A stretch of DNA of 64,000 bases, taken from positions 1 to 64,000 of the forward strand of contig NZ_JBLFER010000007.1 in NCBI RefSeq assembly GCF_047345145.1, in the 5' to 3' direction. Each line of letters begins with the position of its first letter. Within the stretch, counting starts at the first letter, position 1. A model generated the notes under the pieces. That model searched no databases. It was not told where the DNA came from and was given only the letters and a program-made list of their open reading frames with translations. This document shows positions 43,948 to 53,009 of the stretch, one piece after another. The position numbers and the translations under genes were made by a program. The DNA is from Maribacter_C sp047345145 (GTDB taxonomy: Bacteria > Bacteroidota > Bacteroidia > Flavobacteriales > Flavobacteriaceae).

Positions 43948-45234
43948 CTAAACTGTTTCTGCTTGAAGTTCTGCTGCTTTTCCATCGGAATCTTTTGGAT
44001 GGATAACTGCATTTTGTAATCGTTTCATTCTTCTGTTTACGTTTCCACGGATGACATAGTGATCAATCGTTGGTGCAAATACGTTCATCAGAAGGATCGC
44101 TAAGAAAACTCCCTCAGGATATGCTGGATTGAACACACGGATCATTACAGAAAGGAATCCGATAAAGAAACCATAAATCCATTTTCCTCGATTCGTTTGT
44201 GCTCCTGTTACGGGGTCGGTAGCCATGTAGACAATACCGAAGGCTAGTCCACCCACTATTAAGTGTTTCCAGAATTTGAACTCCATCAAGCCATGAAACT
44301 TACTAGTCTCCGTAATCCAACCTTGATCGACAACACCATTAAATACAAGTCCCATTACTAAAGAACCTAAAACGGCACTTAGCATGATTCTCCAGCTCGC
44401 TATCTTACTAAATACTAAGAATAAACCACCAAGAAGAATTAATAAAGTTGGTGTTTCTCCTACTGAGCCAGGGATAAATCCATAGAACATATCCCAAACA
44501 TCATATTTTGCAGCCATTTCCGCTCCTTTATTTTGAGCTAAATAGCCCAAAACCGTTTCTCCTGAAATAGCATCTATATTTGAAGCACCCGCTAAAATAG
44601 CCTCTGAGCGCTCACGTGCTTCATGTACCCAAACTTTATCACCACTCATCCAAGTTGGATAGGCAAAAAACAAGAAAGCTCTAATGGTTAAGGCAGGATT
44701 CAAAATATTCATTCCTGTTCCACCAAAAACTTCTTTTCCGATAACTACACCAAAAACAACGGCTACAGCCAACATCCAAAGTGGTGTGTCAATGGGCACA
44801 ATTAACGGGACCAAAATTCCAGTTACTAAATACCCCTCCTCTACTTCATGCCCTTTTATTACAGCGAATATGAATTCTACTAGAAGTCCAACTCCGTAAG
44901 AAACAGCAAGTAATGGTAATATTTTAATGATACCAATCCATGCGTTATCCCAAGTCAAGAAATGCTCCATTAAAGAGAAGTTCTCGGGAAAACCGTTCAA
45001 TGCCGAATAATGCTGATACCCCGCATTAAAAACAGAGAACAACAAAACAGGAACCAAGGCCATTATAACCGTGTTCATAGTTCGCTTTAAATCATCGGCG
45101 CCGCGAACGTGAGAACCAGAATGCGTAGTCTCATCAGGGGTGTATAAAAAAGTATGGAAAGCATTGATAGCCGGAGCCATCTTCTTGCCCTTATACTTCA
45201 TTTTTAAGTCATGCATTTTACTTTTTAAACCCAT
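43948..45234 (-). CDS. nqrB: Na+-NQR subunit B (FMN-carrying, quinone side)
   Basis: This 428-residue subunit with about ten membrane helices holds riboflavin and a covalent FMN and is the main Na+/quinone subunit. The site equivalent to the flavinylated threonine is Thr227 in DAISGETVLG, where Glu replaces the usual Ala of S-G-A-T. KEVFGGTGMNILNPAL and YMATDPVTGAQT are conserved family segments. It starts 3 bp after nqrA. Confidence 0.96.
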   Translation of the reverse strand: MGLKSKMHDLKMKYKGKKMAPAINAFHTFLYTPDETTHSGSHVRGADDLKRTMNTVIMALVPVLLFSVFNAGYQHYSALNGFPENFSLMEHFLTWDNAWIGIIKILPLLAVSYGVGLLVEFIFAVIKGHEVEEGYLVTGILVPLIVPIDTPLWMLAVAVVFGVVIGKEVFGGTGMNILNPALTIRAFLFFAYPTWMSGDKVWVHEARERSEAILAGASNIDAISGETVLGYLAQNKGAEMAAKYDVWDMFYGFIPGSVGETPTLLILLGGLFLVFSKIASWRIMLSAVLGSLVMGLVFNGVVDQGWITETSKFHGLMEFKFWKHLIVGGLAFGIVYMATDPVTGAQTNRGKWIYGFFIGFLSVMIRVFNPAYPEGVFLAILLMNVFAPTIDHYVIRGNVNRRMKRLQNAVIHPKDSDGKAAELQAETV

Positions 45235-45237
45235 ATC

Positions 45238-46590
45238 TTATCCTATTTCTTTTTGTAATAAATCAAGTCCTTCGCGAATTATTTGTTGATGTGGTTGTTT
45301 AGATACGTCAACAAATTCCGTAAGTGAAAAATCCTCAGGTGCTACTTCATACAAACCTAGCTGCTCCATCTCATCCAAATCTTTGTACATGCAGGCCTTT
45401 AACAGCTGCATCGGATAAATATCTAACGGAAAAACTTTTTCAAACTGTCCGGTTAAGACAAAAGCTCTGTGCTCGCCGTTTGTATTTGTATTTAAATCGT
45501 ATTTCTTTTTGGGCTGCAACCAAGAGAAAGTCAATGCTCTTGTAGCCGATATTTTATTAAAAATTGGCTTATTCCATCCGAAGAAATCATAATCATCGCC
45601 TTCAGGAATTGCAGTAACCGTATTGTTGTAATACCCCAAAAAGCCGTCTTGACTGCTCTTAGAACCCGTCAACACATCACCATTAATTACTCTGAAATTC
45701 TCACCATTTACACCGCTAGCGTAAAGGAAAGTAGAAACTTCAGTGCCTATTTTTGTTCTGTAATATTTCGGAGCTTTCACCGAAGAGCCTGCTAAAGCGA
45801 CAATGCGCTCAGGATTATATACTCCGGTTAATAAGAGCTCTCCTATGATCACTAAATCTTGAGGAGAAATGGTCCAAACCAGTTCACCCTTGTTAATTGG
45901 GTCTATCTTGTTAATTTGGGTTCCGACTAATCCTGCAGGATGTGGCCCGGATACTTTATGTAATTCGATACCATTCAAACCAGCCAGAGGTGAGCTTCCG
46001 TCTTTTCCAACAGAAACATGAACTTTTCCAGGAGTTAGTTTTGCCAGAGCAGAAATTGCCGCTTGTAATTCAGCCTCTTTACCCTGCAACACATAATTTG
46101 GATCAGCAGCCAAAGGTGCTGTTGCATATGCCGAAACAAAAATAGCTTTGGGAGTGGTATCTGGGTTAGCAATTACATCGTAGGGTCTTTGTTTGATAAA
46201 AGGCCAACAACCTGACTTTTGCAAATGTGCCTTGATTTCCTGTGCAGATGCGTTATCTACATTCAATTTTGAATGCTCAAGGTTAGATTGCGATTTATCG
46301 GCTAAAATCTTAAGTGTTAAAATGCGTCTTCTAGCACCTCTTTCAATTTCAATCAACTCTCCACTTACCGGAGAAACGAACAACATATCTTCAATGTTCT
46401 TATTGTAAAAAAGGGCCTCACCAGCTTTCACCTCAGCACCTTGCTTTACTAACATTTTAGGGGTTATTCCGTGAAAATCTTCAAGATTTATTGCGTAAAC
46501 ATTACTTAAAACGGCTTTTGAAGTAGTTTGTTCGGCGGCGCCAACTAGGTTGATATTCAAGCCTTTTTTAATTCGGATGTCTTTAGACAT
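45238..46590 (-). CDS. nqrA: Na+-NQR subunit A
   Basis: This 450-residue cytoplasmic subunit is the first gene of the operon. The frame runs back to 46680, but the ATG at 46590 gives the family N-terminus MSKDIRIKKGLNINLVG and leaves the -7 box at 46626-46633 upstream, so it is the likely start. HPAGLVGTQI and the quinone-side C-terminal region (PMQLLKACMYKDLDEMEQLG) are present. The Na+-NQR couples NADH:menaquinone electron flow to sodium export. Confidence 0.96.
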   Translation of the reverse strand: MSKDIRIKKGLNINLVGAAEQTTSKAVLSNVYAINLEDFHGITPKMLVKQGAEVKAGEALFYNKNIEDMLFVSPVSGELIEIERGARRRILTLKILADKSQSNLEHSKLNVDNASAQEIKAHLQKSGCWPFIKQRPYDVIANPDTTPKAIFVSAYATAPLAADPNYVLQGKEAELQAAISALAKLTPGKVHVSVGKDGSSPLAGLNGIELHKVSGPHPAGLVGTQINKIDPINKGELVWTISPQDLVIIGELLLTGVYNPERIVALAGSSVKAPKYYRTKIGTEVSTFLYASGVNGENFRVINGDVLTGSKSSQDGFLGYYNNTVTAIPEGDDYDFFGWNKPIFNKISATRALTFSWLQPKKKYDLNTNTNGEHRAFVLTGQFEKVFPLDIYPMQLLKACMYKDLDEMEQLGLYEVAPEDFSLTEFVDVSKQPHQQIIREGLDLLQKEIG

Positions 46591-46625
46591 ATAACGTAGA
46601 CCTTTAAGGTTATCTAAATTTGGTG

Positions 46626-46633
46626 CAAAAATA
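46626..46633 (-). promoter_or_regulatory. Candidate -7 box of the nqr operon
   Basis: The minus strand reads TATTTTTG, matching TAnnTTTG, 35 nt before the preferred nqrA ATG and inside the longer reading frame. It supports the shorter start. No -33 TTG at standard spacing was found. Confidence 0.45.
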
Positions 46634-46716
46634 ATACTAAAACGCTTGTTTTCATAATTATTGCCTAGAAATTTGGGCATTACAACGAGCTTAATTTTTT
46701 AGGTATGCTTTTTGTT

Positions 46717-46724
46717 TACCTTTG
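46717..46724 (+). promoter_or_regulatory. Candidate -7 box that decides the Plug gene start
   Basis: TACCTTTG matches TAnnTTTG, 19 nt before the ATG at 46744 and downstream of the ATG at 46705. This rules against the longer start. Confidence 0.5.
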
Positions 46725-46743
46725 TTTGATAAATTGCCCAAAA

Positions 46744-47988
46744 ATGCGTCTAAGCCTTAAACAAGTCTTCTTTTTTCTTTTTGCAACCTCACTTTTTGCA
46801 CAGGTACAAGAAGAGGTAAATCCACCAGAAAATATCAAATCTATTGTTTTCAAAGGGCCCACTGAAGACCAATTTCCAGTAGTCAAAATTGGAGAACCGA
46901 TTCGCCTTGAATTTGATGATATTCTCGCCAGCGAGCAAGATTATTATTATAAGATTGTGCATTGTGATTATGACTGGACACCTTCGCAGCTTTTAAAGTC
47001 GCAATACCTTTCAGGCGTCGATAATCAAAGAATTATTGATTATGGCAATAGCTACAACACGCTACAACCGTATTCAAATTACAGATTGACAATTCCCAAT
47101 GAGAATGTTCGATTGAAAGTAACAGGCAATTTTGTTATTGAAATTTATAATGATAGTTATGAACTTCAATTTTCTAGAAGGTTTGTTGTTTATAACGATG
47201 CCGTTCAGGTAGGTGCAATAGTGAAGCGCTCACGTGATTTTAAATATCTCAATGAAAAACAAGTTGTTCACATCAATATCAATGCTTCAAATTTTCAATT
47301 GGTCAATCCGAAAAAGGAAGTCAAAATAGCCATATTGCAAAATTATCATTGGCCAACGGCCATTTACAATGTCAAACCACAATTTACCATTGGCAGTGAA
47401 TTAGTCTATAAGTATGATAAGGAAACCAGCTTTTATGGTGGAAATGAGTTTTTAAATTTTGACACTAAAGACCTTCGAGCACCCACCTCGGTTATTTCTC
47501 ACATTGAGTTGGAAGATATTTATCATCATTATTTATTCGGAGATCGCTACCGATTTAATATTCCTTACAATTACTACCCTGATATAAATGGAGACTTTGT
47601 AATACGCACACTTCAAGGTAACGATATTTCTCGTGAAGCAGAATATACCAACATTCACTTTAAACTACCCTATGCTGAGGAATTGGCTTTAGATGAAGTC
47701 TATATCTTCGGAAAGCACAACAATTATGCTCTGACAGAAGAGAACAAAATGACCTATAATGAGGATACAGGTATGATGGAAGGCATAGTTATGATGAAAC
47801 AAGGTTTTTACAACTACAAATACGTGATTAAGAGAGAAGACGATGTAGTGGACTTAAACACGGTATCAGGAAATTTCCATTTTACAGAAAATAACTATCT
47901 GGTATTAGTCTACTATCGCAATTTTGGAGACCTCTATGACGGTATCATTGGTATTGGCTCTGCTAATTCAAGAAATATCAGCAATTAA
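46744..47988 (+). CDS. T9SS Plug-type protein (DUF5103)
   Basis: From the ATG at 46744 the protein is 414 residues with a signal peptide (MRLSLKQVFFFLFATSLFAQ). The mature part has the DUF5103 features: IKSIVFKGPTEDQFPVVKIGEPIRLEFDDI, KIVHCDYDWTPSQLLKSQYLSG, YSNYRLTIPNENVRLKVTGNFVI. In Flavobacterium this family includes Plug, which seals the periplasmic side of the SprA translocon when it is not loaded. It is divergent from the nqr operon and is followed by a DUF3667-like gene. Confidence 0.88.
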   Translation: MRLSLKQVFFFLFATSLFAQVQEEVNPPENIKSIVFKGPTEDQFPVVKIGEPIRLEFDDILASEQDYYYKIVHCDYDWTPSQLLKSQYLSGVDNQRIIDYGNSYNTLQPYSNYRLTIPNENVRLKVTGNFVIEIYNDSYELQFSRRFVVYNDAVQVGAIVKRSRDFKYLNEKQVVHININASNFQLVNPKKEVKIAILQNYHWPTAIYNVKPQFTIGSELVYKYDKETSFYGGNEFLNFDTKDLRAPTSVISHIELEDIYHHYLFGDRYRFNIPYNYYPDINGDFVIRTLQGNDISREAEYTNIHFKLPYAEELALDEVYIFGKHNNYALTEENKMTYNEDTGMMEGIVMMKQGFYNYKYVIKREDDVVDLNTVSGNFHFTENNYLVLVYYRNFGDLYDGIIGIGSANSRNISN

Positions 47989-48028
47989 CCTTTAGCAAAA
48001 ATGTATATTTGACCATCAACAACCTCTG

Positions 48029-49168
48029 ATGGAAGATAACAAACCAACACTTCAACAAAAAGGCCGCTATGGACTCCAATATCGAGGAGTTGAATGCACA
48101 AATTGCGATCACCCATTAGATGTTAGTGACCGATTTTGTCCTAACTGTTCTCAAGCCAACAGTACTAAAAAACTAACCCTTAAAGATTTTATTGAAGAGT
48201 TTTTTGCCAGTTTGATTTCTTATGATTCTAAACTGCTAAAAACATTTTCTGCACTATTAACAAAGCCTGGAAAGATAACTCGTGATTATATCGCCGGAAA
48301 AAGAGTTTCATATACTAATCCGTTTCGATTTTTACTGAGTCTATCCATTATCTATTTCTTAATGGTCAACTTTAGCAATAATTTTTCTGATTGGGATAAA
48401 TATGGTGTTGGTAAAGAAAAGAGTATTTGGGACAAAGTAGGAACACTCAATTTCTCAACTGACGATTTCGTTCAAATTGACTCCATCCCCATCAAAGAGG
48501 AAGAAAAAGAGCTAATCAAAGCCCTTGACACTCTAAATATTATGTCCGACCTAGCCAAGAGAGATTCAATCATGATGACAAATCCAATCGAGCATTTCTC
48601 CAAATTAAATGAGAGGTCATTGTTGGCACGTTTTGGAGGTAAACGAGAGTTTTTTAATGTTCTGATGAAAAAAAAGAAAATATACGGTTTTGAAGAAATT
48701 CCAGCTGAACTTAATATTGATTCCACTCGAGAAAACAAAGCTGCATTTAACGCCGCAAGAAGTTATTTAAGATTCAAACAACAACCTGGAAGTTTCTTCA
48801 GTAGCGTTGTTTCTCGATTGCCCTTTTTTATATTTTTCTTCCTTCCGGTGTTCGCTTTCTTTATTTGGCTGGCATACATCCGAAAAAAATACACCTACAC
48901 CGAACATCTTGTATTTAGCTTTCATAATCAATCTTTGTTGTTTATCTTGCTCATAATTAGCTTTTTAGTAGATTCCATTTTTAATATTTACACTGGATGG
49001 CTTTTCTTTTTAATTTTTGCCATTTATCTGTTTTTAGCGATGCGGAAATTCTACCAACAAGGATTTTTTAAAACTAGTGTTAAATATATTTTTCTAAATA
49101 CTATTTTCTTTATTTTAGCCATGTTCGCGATGGCAATCCTTTTTACAGGAAGCGCATTTACCTACTAG
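48029..49168 (+). CDS. DUF3667-type membrane protein with zinc ribbon
   Basis: This 379-residue protein begins with a zinc-ribbon-like C-x2-C...C-x2-C (ECTNCDHPLDVSDRFCPNCS), then KDFIEEFFASLISYDSKLLKTF, KPGKITRDYIAGKRVSYTNPFRF and four or so transmembrane helices in the second half. This is the DUF3667 plan, found widely in Bacteroidota with unknown function. It lies 40 bp after the Plug gene and 12 bp before apaG. Confidence 0.82.
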   Translation: MEDNKPTLQQKGRYGLQYRGVECTNCDHPLDVSDRFCPNCSQANSTKKLTLKDFIEEFFASLISYDSKLLKTFSALLTKPGKITRDYIAGKRVSYTNPFRFLLSLSIIYFLMVNFSNNFSDWDKYGVGKEKSIWDKVGTLNFSTDDFVQIDSIPIKEEEKELIKALDTLNIMSDLAKRDSIMMTNPIEHFSKLNERSLLARFGGKREFFNVLMKKKKIYGFEEIPAELNIDSTRENKAAFNAARSYLRFKQQPGSFFSSVVSRLPFFIFFFLPVFAFFIWLAYIRKKYTYTEHLVFSFHNQSLLFILLIISFLVDSIFNIYTGWLFFLIFAIYLFLAMRKFYQQGFFKTSVKYIFLNTIFFILAMFAMAILFTGSAFTY

Positions 49169-49180
49169 AACAAAAACATT

Positions 49181-49567
49181 ATGATTACACAGGTTACAAA
49201 AGGCATTAAAGTTTCAGTAAATACAAGTTTTGAAGGTACCTTTTTCAAAAACTATAAGATGCACTTTGCCTTTGGGTATACAATCACAATTGAAAATCAG
49301 AGCAAAGACTCTGTACAATTGACTTCTCGTCATTGGGAAATATTTGATGCCCTCAATGAAATGGAAGTTTTAGACGGCGAAGGTGTAATTGGAAAGAAAC
49401 CAGTTATCAAACCAGGAGAATCGCACACCTACAATTCCGGATGTCTTCTAGCATCTCCCATTGGAGCTATGAGAGGTTACTACAACATGGTAAATTTTAG
49501 TTCTACTGAGAAATTTAGAGTTTACATTCCTACCTTTAAGTTTAGTGCTCCGTTTGCATTGAACTAA
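49181..49567 (+). CDS. apaG: ApaG protein
   Basis: This 128-residue fibronectin-III-like domain protein has the ApaG core YTITIENQSKDSVQLTSRHW, VLDGEGVIGKKPVIKPGESHTYNSGC, and MRGYYNM. The family was linked to Co2+ resistance and Ap4A levels in enterobacteria; its molecular role is unresolved. It lies 12 bp after the DUF3667-type gene. Confidence 0.93.
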   Translation: MITQVTKGIKVSVNTSFEGTFFKNYKMHFAFGYTITIENQSKDSVQLTSRHWEIFDALNEMEVLDGEGVIGKKPVIKPGESHTYNSGCLLASPIGAMRGYYNMVNFSSTEKFRVYIPTFKFSAPFALN

Positions 49568-49691
49568 TCAAATTCAAACTCAAATTTTAAGTTCAAATTC
49601 AATTTCGATCCAGGTATTGGATATCTTTTATTTATCTCAATATTTCATACTTCTTTCCGAAATTCTGTTACAAAAACAACAAACGTTTCCT

Positions 49692-49699
49692 TACCTTTG
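49692..49699 (+). promoter_or_regulatory. Candidate -7 box of the aldehyde dehydrogenase gene
   Basis: TACCTTTG matches TAnnTTTG, 28 nt before the ATG at 49728. No -33 TTG at standard spacing was found. Confidence 0.45.
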
Positions 49700-49727
49700 A
49701 GCAAGTTAAATCTCAAAAAATATCTCC

Positions 49728-51356
49728 ATGGGAAAAGGTTTCTTTCAAGTACCAACTGCATTTAATGAACCAATAAAAAGCTACGCTCCAGGCACTCCAG
49801 AGCGTGAAGCTGTTCTTAAACAATACAAATCATATTTCAATGGTTCTGTTGAAGTACCTATGTACATCGGCAAGAAAAAAATAAAGTCTGGAAAAACAAA
49901 ACCGATGTCTCCTCCACATGATCATAAACATAAAGTAGGTAAATATCATATTGCCAACAAATCACATGTTACCGAAGCCATCGATACGGCTTTAAAAGCA
50001 AGAGATACTTGGGCCAACTTAACTTGGGAACAACGCGCTGCTATTTTCCTAAAAGCGGCAGAATTGATTGCCGGACCTTACCGCGCCAAAATCAATGCAG
50101 CAACCATGATTGCGCAGTCAAAAACCATTCACCAAGCTGAGATTGATGCAGCATGTGAATTTATTGACTTTCTGCGTTTCAACGTGGAATACATGACGCA
50201 GATATATGAAGAACAACCCGATTCTGCGGAGGGTATTTGGAACAGGGTGGAGTATAGACCTTTAGAAGGGTTTGTATATGCAATAACACCTTTTAACTTT
50301 ACTGCTATTGCCGGAAATCTTCCTGCAAGTGCTGCAATGATGGGTAATGTAGTTGTTTGGAAACCAAGTGACAGCCAAATCTTTTCTGCAAAAGTAATTG
50401 TTGATGTGTTCAAAGAAGCTGGATTACCTGATGGAGTGATCAACGTAATTTATGGAGATCCTGTAATGATTACAAAAACGGTTTTGGCGAGTCCTGATTT
50501 TGCTGGTATTCATTTTACAGGTTCAACATACGTTTTTAAAGAACTTTGGAAACAAATCGGAAATAATATCCACACCTATAAAACCTACCCTAAAATTGTT
50601 GGTGAAACTGGTGGCAAAGATTTTATTTTGGCACATTCGTCTGCCAATCCCAAACAAGTGGCTACGGCAATAGTTCGTGGTGCTTTTGAATTCCAAGGTC
50701 AAAAATGTAGTGCTGCTTCGCGTGTTTATCTTCCGAAGTCAAAAGCCACTAGAATTTTGGACTTAGTTAAAAAGGATGTTGAATCTTTCAACCCTCCAGG
50801 ATCACCTGAAGATATGTCTAACTTTATTACTGCTGTGATTCATGAAGGTTCGTTTGACAAATTGGCAAAGTATATTGATCAAGCTAAAAAAGACAAAAAA
50901 GCCAAGATTCTTGTTGGTGGTAATTACGACAAAACAAAAGGATATTTTATTGAGCCTACGGTTATCGTAACAACCGATCCAAAATATACCACAATGGAAA
51001 CTGAACTTTTCGGTCCCGTTGTGACGATATATGTCTATGATGATAAAAACTGGGGCAAGACATTAAAATTGGTCGATGAAACTTCAGAATACGCATTAAC
51101 AGGAGCTGTACTTTCTGCAGATAGGTACGCCATTGACGAAGCGACCAAAGCATTACAGAACTGCGCAGGTAACTTCTATATTAATGACAAACCAACAGGG
51201 GCCGTAGTTGGTCAACAACCTTTTGGTGGTGCTAGAGCTTCCGGAACCAACGATAAAGCGGGTTCTGCACAAAACTTGTTAAGGTGGGTTTCTCCGAGAC
51301 TTATCAAAGAGACATTTGTAACTCCAGAGGATTATAGGTATCCATTTTTAGGGTAA
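49728..51356 (+). CDS. pruA: L-glutamate gamma-semialdehyde dehydrogenase (P5C dehydrogenase)
   Basis: This 542-residue NAD-dependent aldehyde dehydrogenase of the P5C group performs the second step of proline breakdown, oxidising glutamate semialdehyde to glutamate. Catalytic Cys327 is in GQKCSAASR and Glu293 in GETGGKD; FTGSTYVFKELW and PFGGARASGTNDKAG are typical of the eukaryote-like monofunctional form. No proline dehydrogenase gene is adjacent. A terminator follows directly. Confidence 0.94.
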   Translation: MGKGFFQVPTAFNEPIKSYAPGTPEREAVLKQYKSYFNGSVEVPMYIGKKKIKSGKTKPMSPPHDHKHKVGKYHIANKSHVTEAIDTALKARDTWANLTWEQRAAIFLKAAELIAGPYRAKINAATMIAQSKTIHQAEIDAACEFIDFLRFNVEYMTQIYEEQPDSAEGIWNRVEYRPLEGFVYAITPFNFTAIAGNLPASAAMMGNVVVWKPSDSQIFSAKVIVDVFKEAGLPDGVINVIYGDPVMITKTVLASPDFAGIHFTGSTYVFKELWKQIGNNIHTYKTYPKIVGETGGKDFILAHSSANPKQVATAIVRGAFEFQGQKCSAASRVYLPKSKATRILDLVKKDVESFNPPGSPEDMSNFITAVIHEGSFDKLAKYIDQAKKDKKAKILVGGNYDKTKGYFIEPTVIVTTDPKYTTMETELFGPVVTIYVYDDKNWGKTLKLVDETSEYALTGAVLSADRYAIDEATKALQNCAGNFYINDKPTGAVVGQQPFGGARASGTNDKAGSAQNLLRWVSPRLIKETFVTPEDYRYPFLG

Positions 51357-51375
51357 TCCATTTCTTATAATAATT

Positions 51376-51416
51376 AAAAGCCCGTACCGTTAGATTTATT
51401 AGGTACGGGCTTTTTT
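51376..51416 (+). terminator. Intrinsic terminator after pruA
   Basis: A stem of GCCCGTACC (51380-51388) with its complement GGTACGGGC (51402-51410) and a 13-nt loop is flanked by A-rich and T-rich (51411-51416) runs. Confidence 0.88.
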
Positions 51417-51469
51417 ATGCCCAACCTTTTCTTGAATTTTTATCTCATAAAAAAAAAGAAACAAGTCTT

Positions 51470-51814
51470 ATGAAAAATTCTATCCTACTTTGTCTATTCA
51501 CTTGCATCTTCTTCATTTCTTGCTCTGACAACAATGATTCAGCTATTGAAGAAGTTCTCCTTCGGATTAATTCATATACCGTTGACTGCGAAGGTGTTCA
51601 ATCAGGAAAATGCCTTTTAATTCAAGAAGGTGATACAATCGGTACAGACGATTGGGAATATTTCTACTTTGAAGATAGTATCGAAGGCTTTTCGTTCGAA
51701 TCAGGATTCGTTTATGAAATTACAGTTAGAAAAACCAGTATAAAAAATCCGCCTGTTGACGGATCGAGCATCCAATATTCATTGGTTCGAATCATTTCGA
51801 AAACAGAAGTCTAG
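51470..51814 (+). CDS. Small DUF4377-like lipoprotein
   Basis: This 114-residue protein has a lipoprotein signal (MKNSILLCLFTCIFFISC, Cys18). The mature part (INSYTVDCEGVQSGKCLLIQEGD, DWEYFYFEDSIEGFSFESGFVYEI, SSIQYSLVRIISKTEV) follows the DUF4377 pattern, a small surface or periplasmic beta domain often seen beside or fused to HslJ/META proteins. The function is unknown. Confidence 0.75.
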   Translation: MKNSILLCLFTCIFFISCSDNNDSAIEEVLLRINSYTVDCEGVQSGKCLLIQEGDTIGTDDWEYFYFEDSIEGFSFESGFVYEITVRKTSIKNPPVDGSSIQYSLVRIISKTEV

Positions 51815-51849
51815 GGTCTTTGCTTTTGAGCCCTCCGAAACATACAATG

Positions 51850-51857
51850 TATCTTTG
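51850..51857 (+). promoter_or_regulatory. Candidate -7 box for the DKNYY-family gene
   Basis: TATCTTTG matches TAnnTTTG and lies 42 nt before the ATG at 51900, inside the longer reading frame that starts at 51756, which supports the shorter start. Confidence 0.4.
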
Positions 51858-51899
51858 GCCTTTTCGTTCCTATTTATATTAGTTAGTAGCAGTTTAACC

Positions 51900-52883
51900 A
51901 TGCACCAACCAAAGATGAAAACCCTATTCAAAATTCTCATAGCTCCTTTATTTTGGATTTTTCAAGCCTGTAGTCCGCTGGGAAATCCTGTTGACGCGGA
52001 AAAATCTGATAGTCATTACTACAACAATTCAGAAAACCAAATTCGCTATAGCCCTATGGGCAATTGGTTTGAATTGGGCAACAGTGAAATACCAGCAGAT
52101 TTCGCTAGCTTTGAAGTTTTGAGTAGATGGCTAAGTAAGGATAAAGACCGAATCTATTTTGAGGCGTTCCCAGTAGAAAATAGAAGTATAGACCTAGCTG
52201 ATTTTTATGTTAAAGATGAAGAATATTTGAGCGATGTAGGTTTTGACGAAAATCACGTCTATGTTTTTAACAAAATTCATAATGGCGAAAGCTATGAGGG
52301 AGTGGTTCAAGTGGTGGAAGGTGCCAATCCTAAAACCTACTCCCGAACACTCGGCGATTGGGCTAACGACGGAATAAATCATTTTTACCAGAATAATAAG
52401 GTCGATGCAGATTTTGATAGCTTCGAAGTACTAAACCTCTATTTCGCCAAAGACGCCAGCAAAACATTTGTTCAAGAGGATCAAAAATTCCGTTTTTTTG
52501 AAGCAAATCCATCCACTCTTAAAATTCTAGGTGAAAGCGATCATGCACTTGATGATAAAAATGTGTATTGGCTCTCTTTTTTTACAGAAGATAGCCCGCA
52601 TCTAATTTCCATACCTTACATCAATGAATCCGAAGTAAAATATTTGAATCACTATTTTCTAAAGATTTCAAATACGATATACTGCGATGGCACTCCGCGA
52701 CATGATATCGATGCAAAAAGTTTTGAAATCATAGATTATTGGTATGCAAAAGATTCAAGGCATGTCTATTACAAAAATAAGATAGTACAGAATGCAGATC
52801 CCGAAAGCTTTAGAAAAAAGAAAATGAGTCATATGTACGTTGATAAGAATGGTATTTACGATGAAGGGCAACTTCAAGAGTAA
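51900..52883 (+). CDS. DKNYY-family lipoprotein
   Basis: The frame is open from 51756, overlapping the previous gene, but the lipoprotein signal (MKTLFKILIAPLFWIFQAC) begins at 51915 or 51900, so the upstream 48 codons are probably not translated. The mature protein repeats a motif of the DKNYY family: LSKDKDRIYFE, FAKDASKTFV, DKNVYWLSF and YAKDSRHVYYKNKIV, each preceded by AD-x-x-SFE. Such proteins are surface or periplasmic and of unknown function. Confidence 0.75.
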   Translation: MHQPKMKTLFKILIAPLFWIFQACSPLGNPVDAEKSDSHYYNNSENQIRYSPMGNWFELGNSEIPADFASFEVLSRWLSKDKDRIYFEAFPVENRSIDLADFYVKDEEYLSDVGFDENHVYVFNKIHNGESYEGVVQVVEGANPKTYSRTLGDWANDGINHFYQNNKVDADFDSFEVLNLYFAKDASKTFVQEDQKFRFFEANPSTLKILGESDHALDDKNVYWLSFFTEDSPHLISIPYINESEVKYLNHYFLKISNTIYCDGTPRHDIDAKSFEIIDYWYAKDSRHVYYKNKIVQNADPESFRKKKMSHMYVDKNGIYDEGQLQE

Positions 52884-52956
52884 AGAAAGAGATACTACCC
52901 ACTACTTTTTTAAGGTTGTAAAAAAACTCAAGTAAAATTAACTTCGAATATTTCAG

Positions 52957-52964
52957 TACATTTG
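52957..52964 (+). promoter_or_regulatory. Candidate -7 box for the DinB-like gene
   Basis: TACATTTG matches TAnnTTTG and lies 45 nt before the ATG at 53010; no -33 TTG was found at standard spacing. Confidence 0.4.
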
Positions 52965-53009
52965 AGTAGTTCCCTTAGGTAACTGATTTTTTAACTTAAA
53001 AACACAAAA

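Noticed and set aside
49562..49640. AAATTCAAA-like short repeats after apaG
   Set aside because: Low-complexity AT-rich sequence without a defined unit or pairing potential.
51756..51899. The upstream extension of the DKNYY-family lipoprotein
   Set aside because: It would overlap the DUF4377-like gene by 59 bp, contains a -7 box, and would hide a clear lipoprotein signal that begins at 51915.
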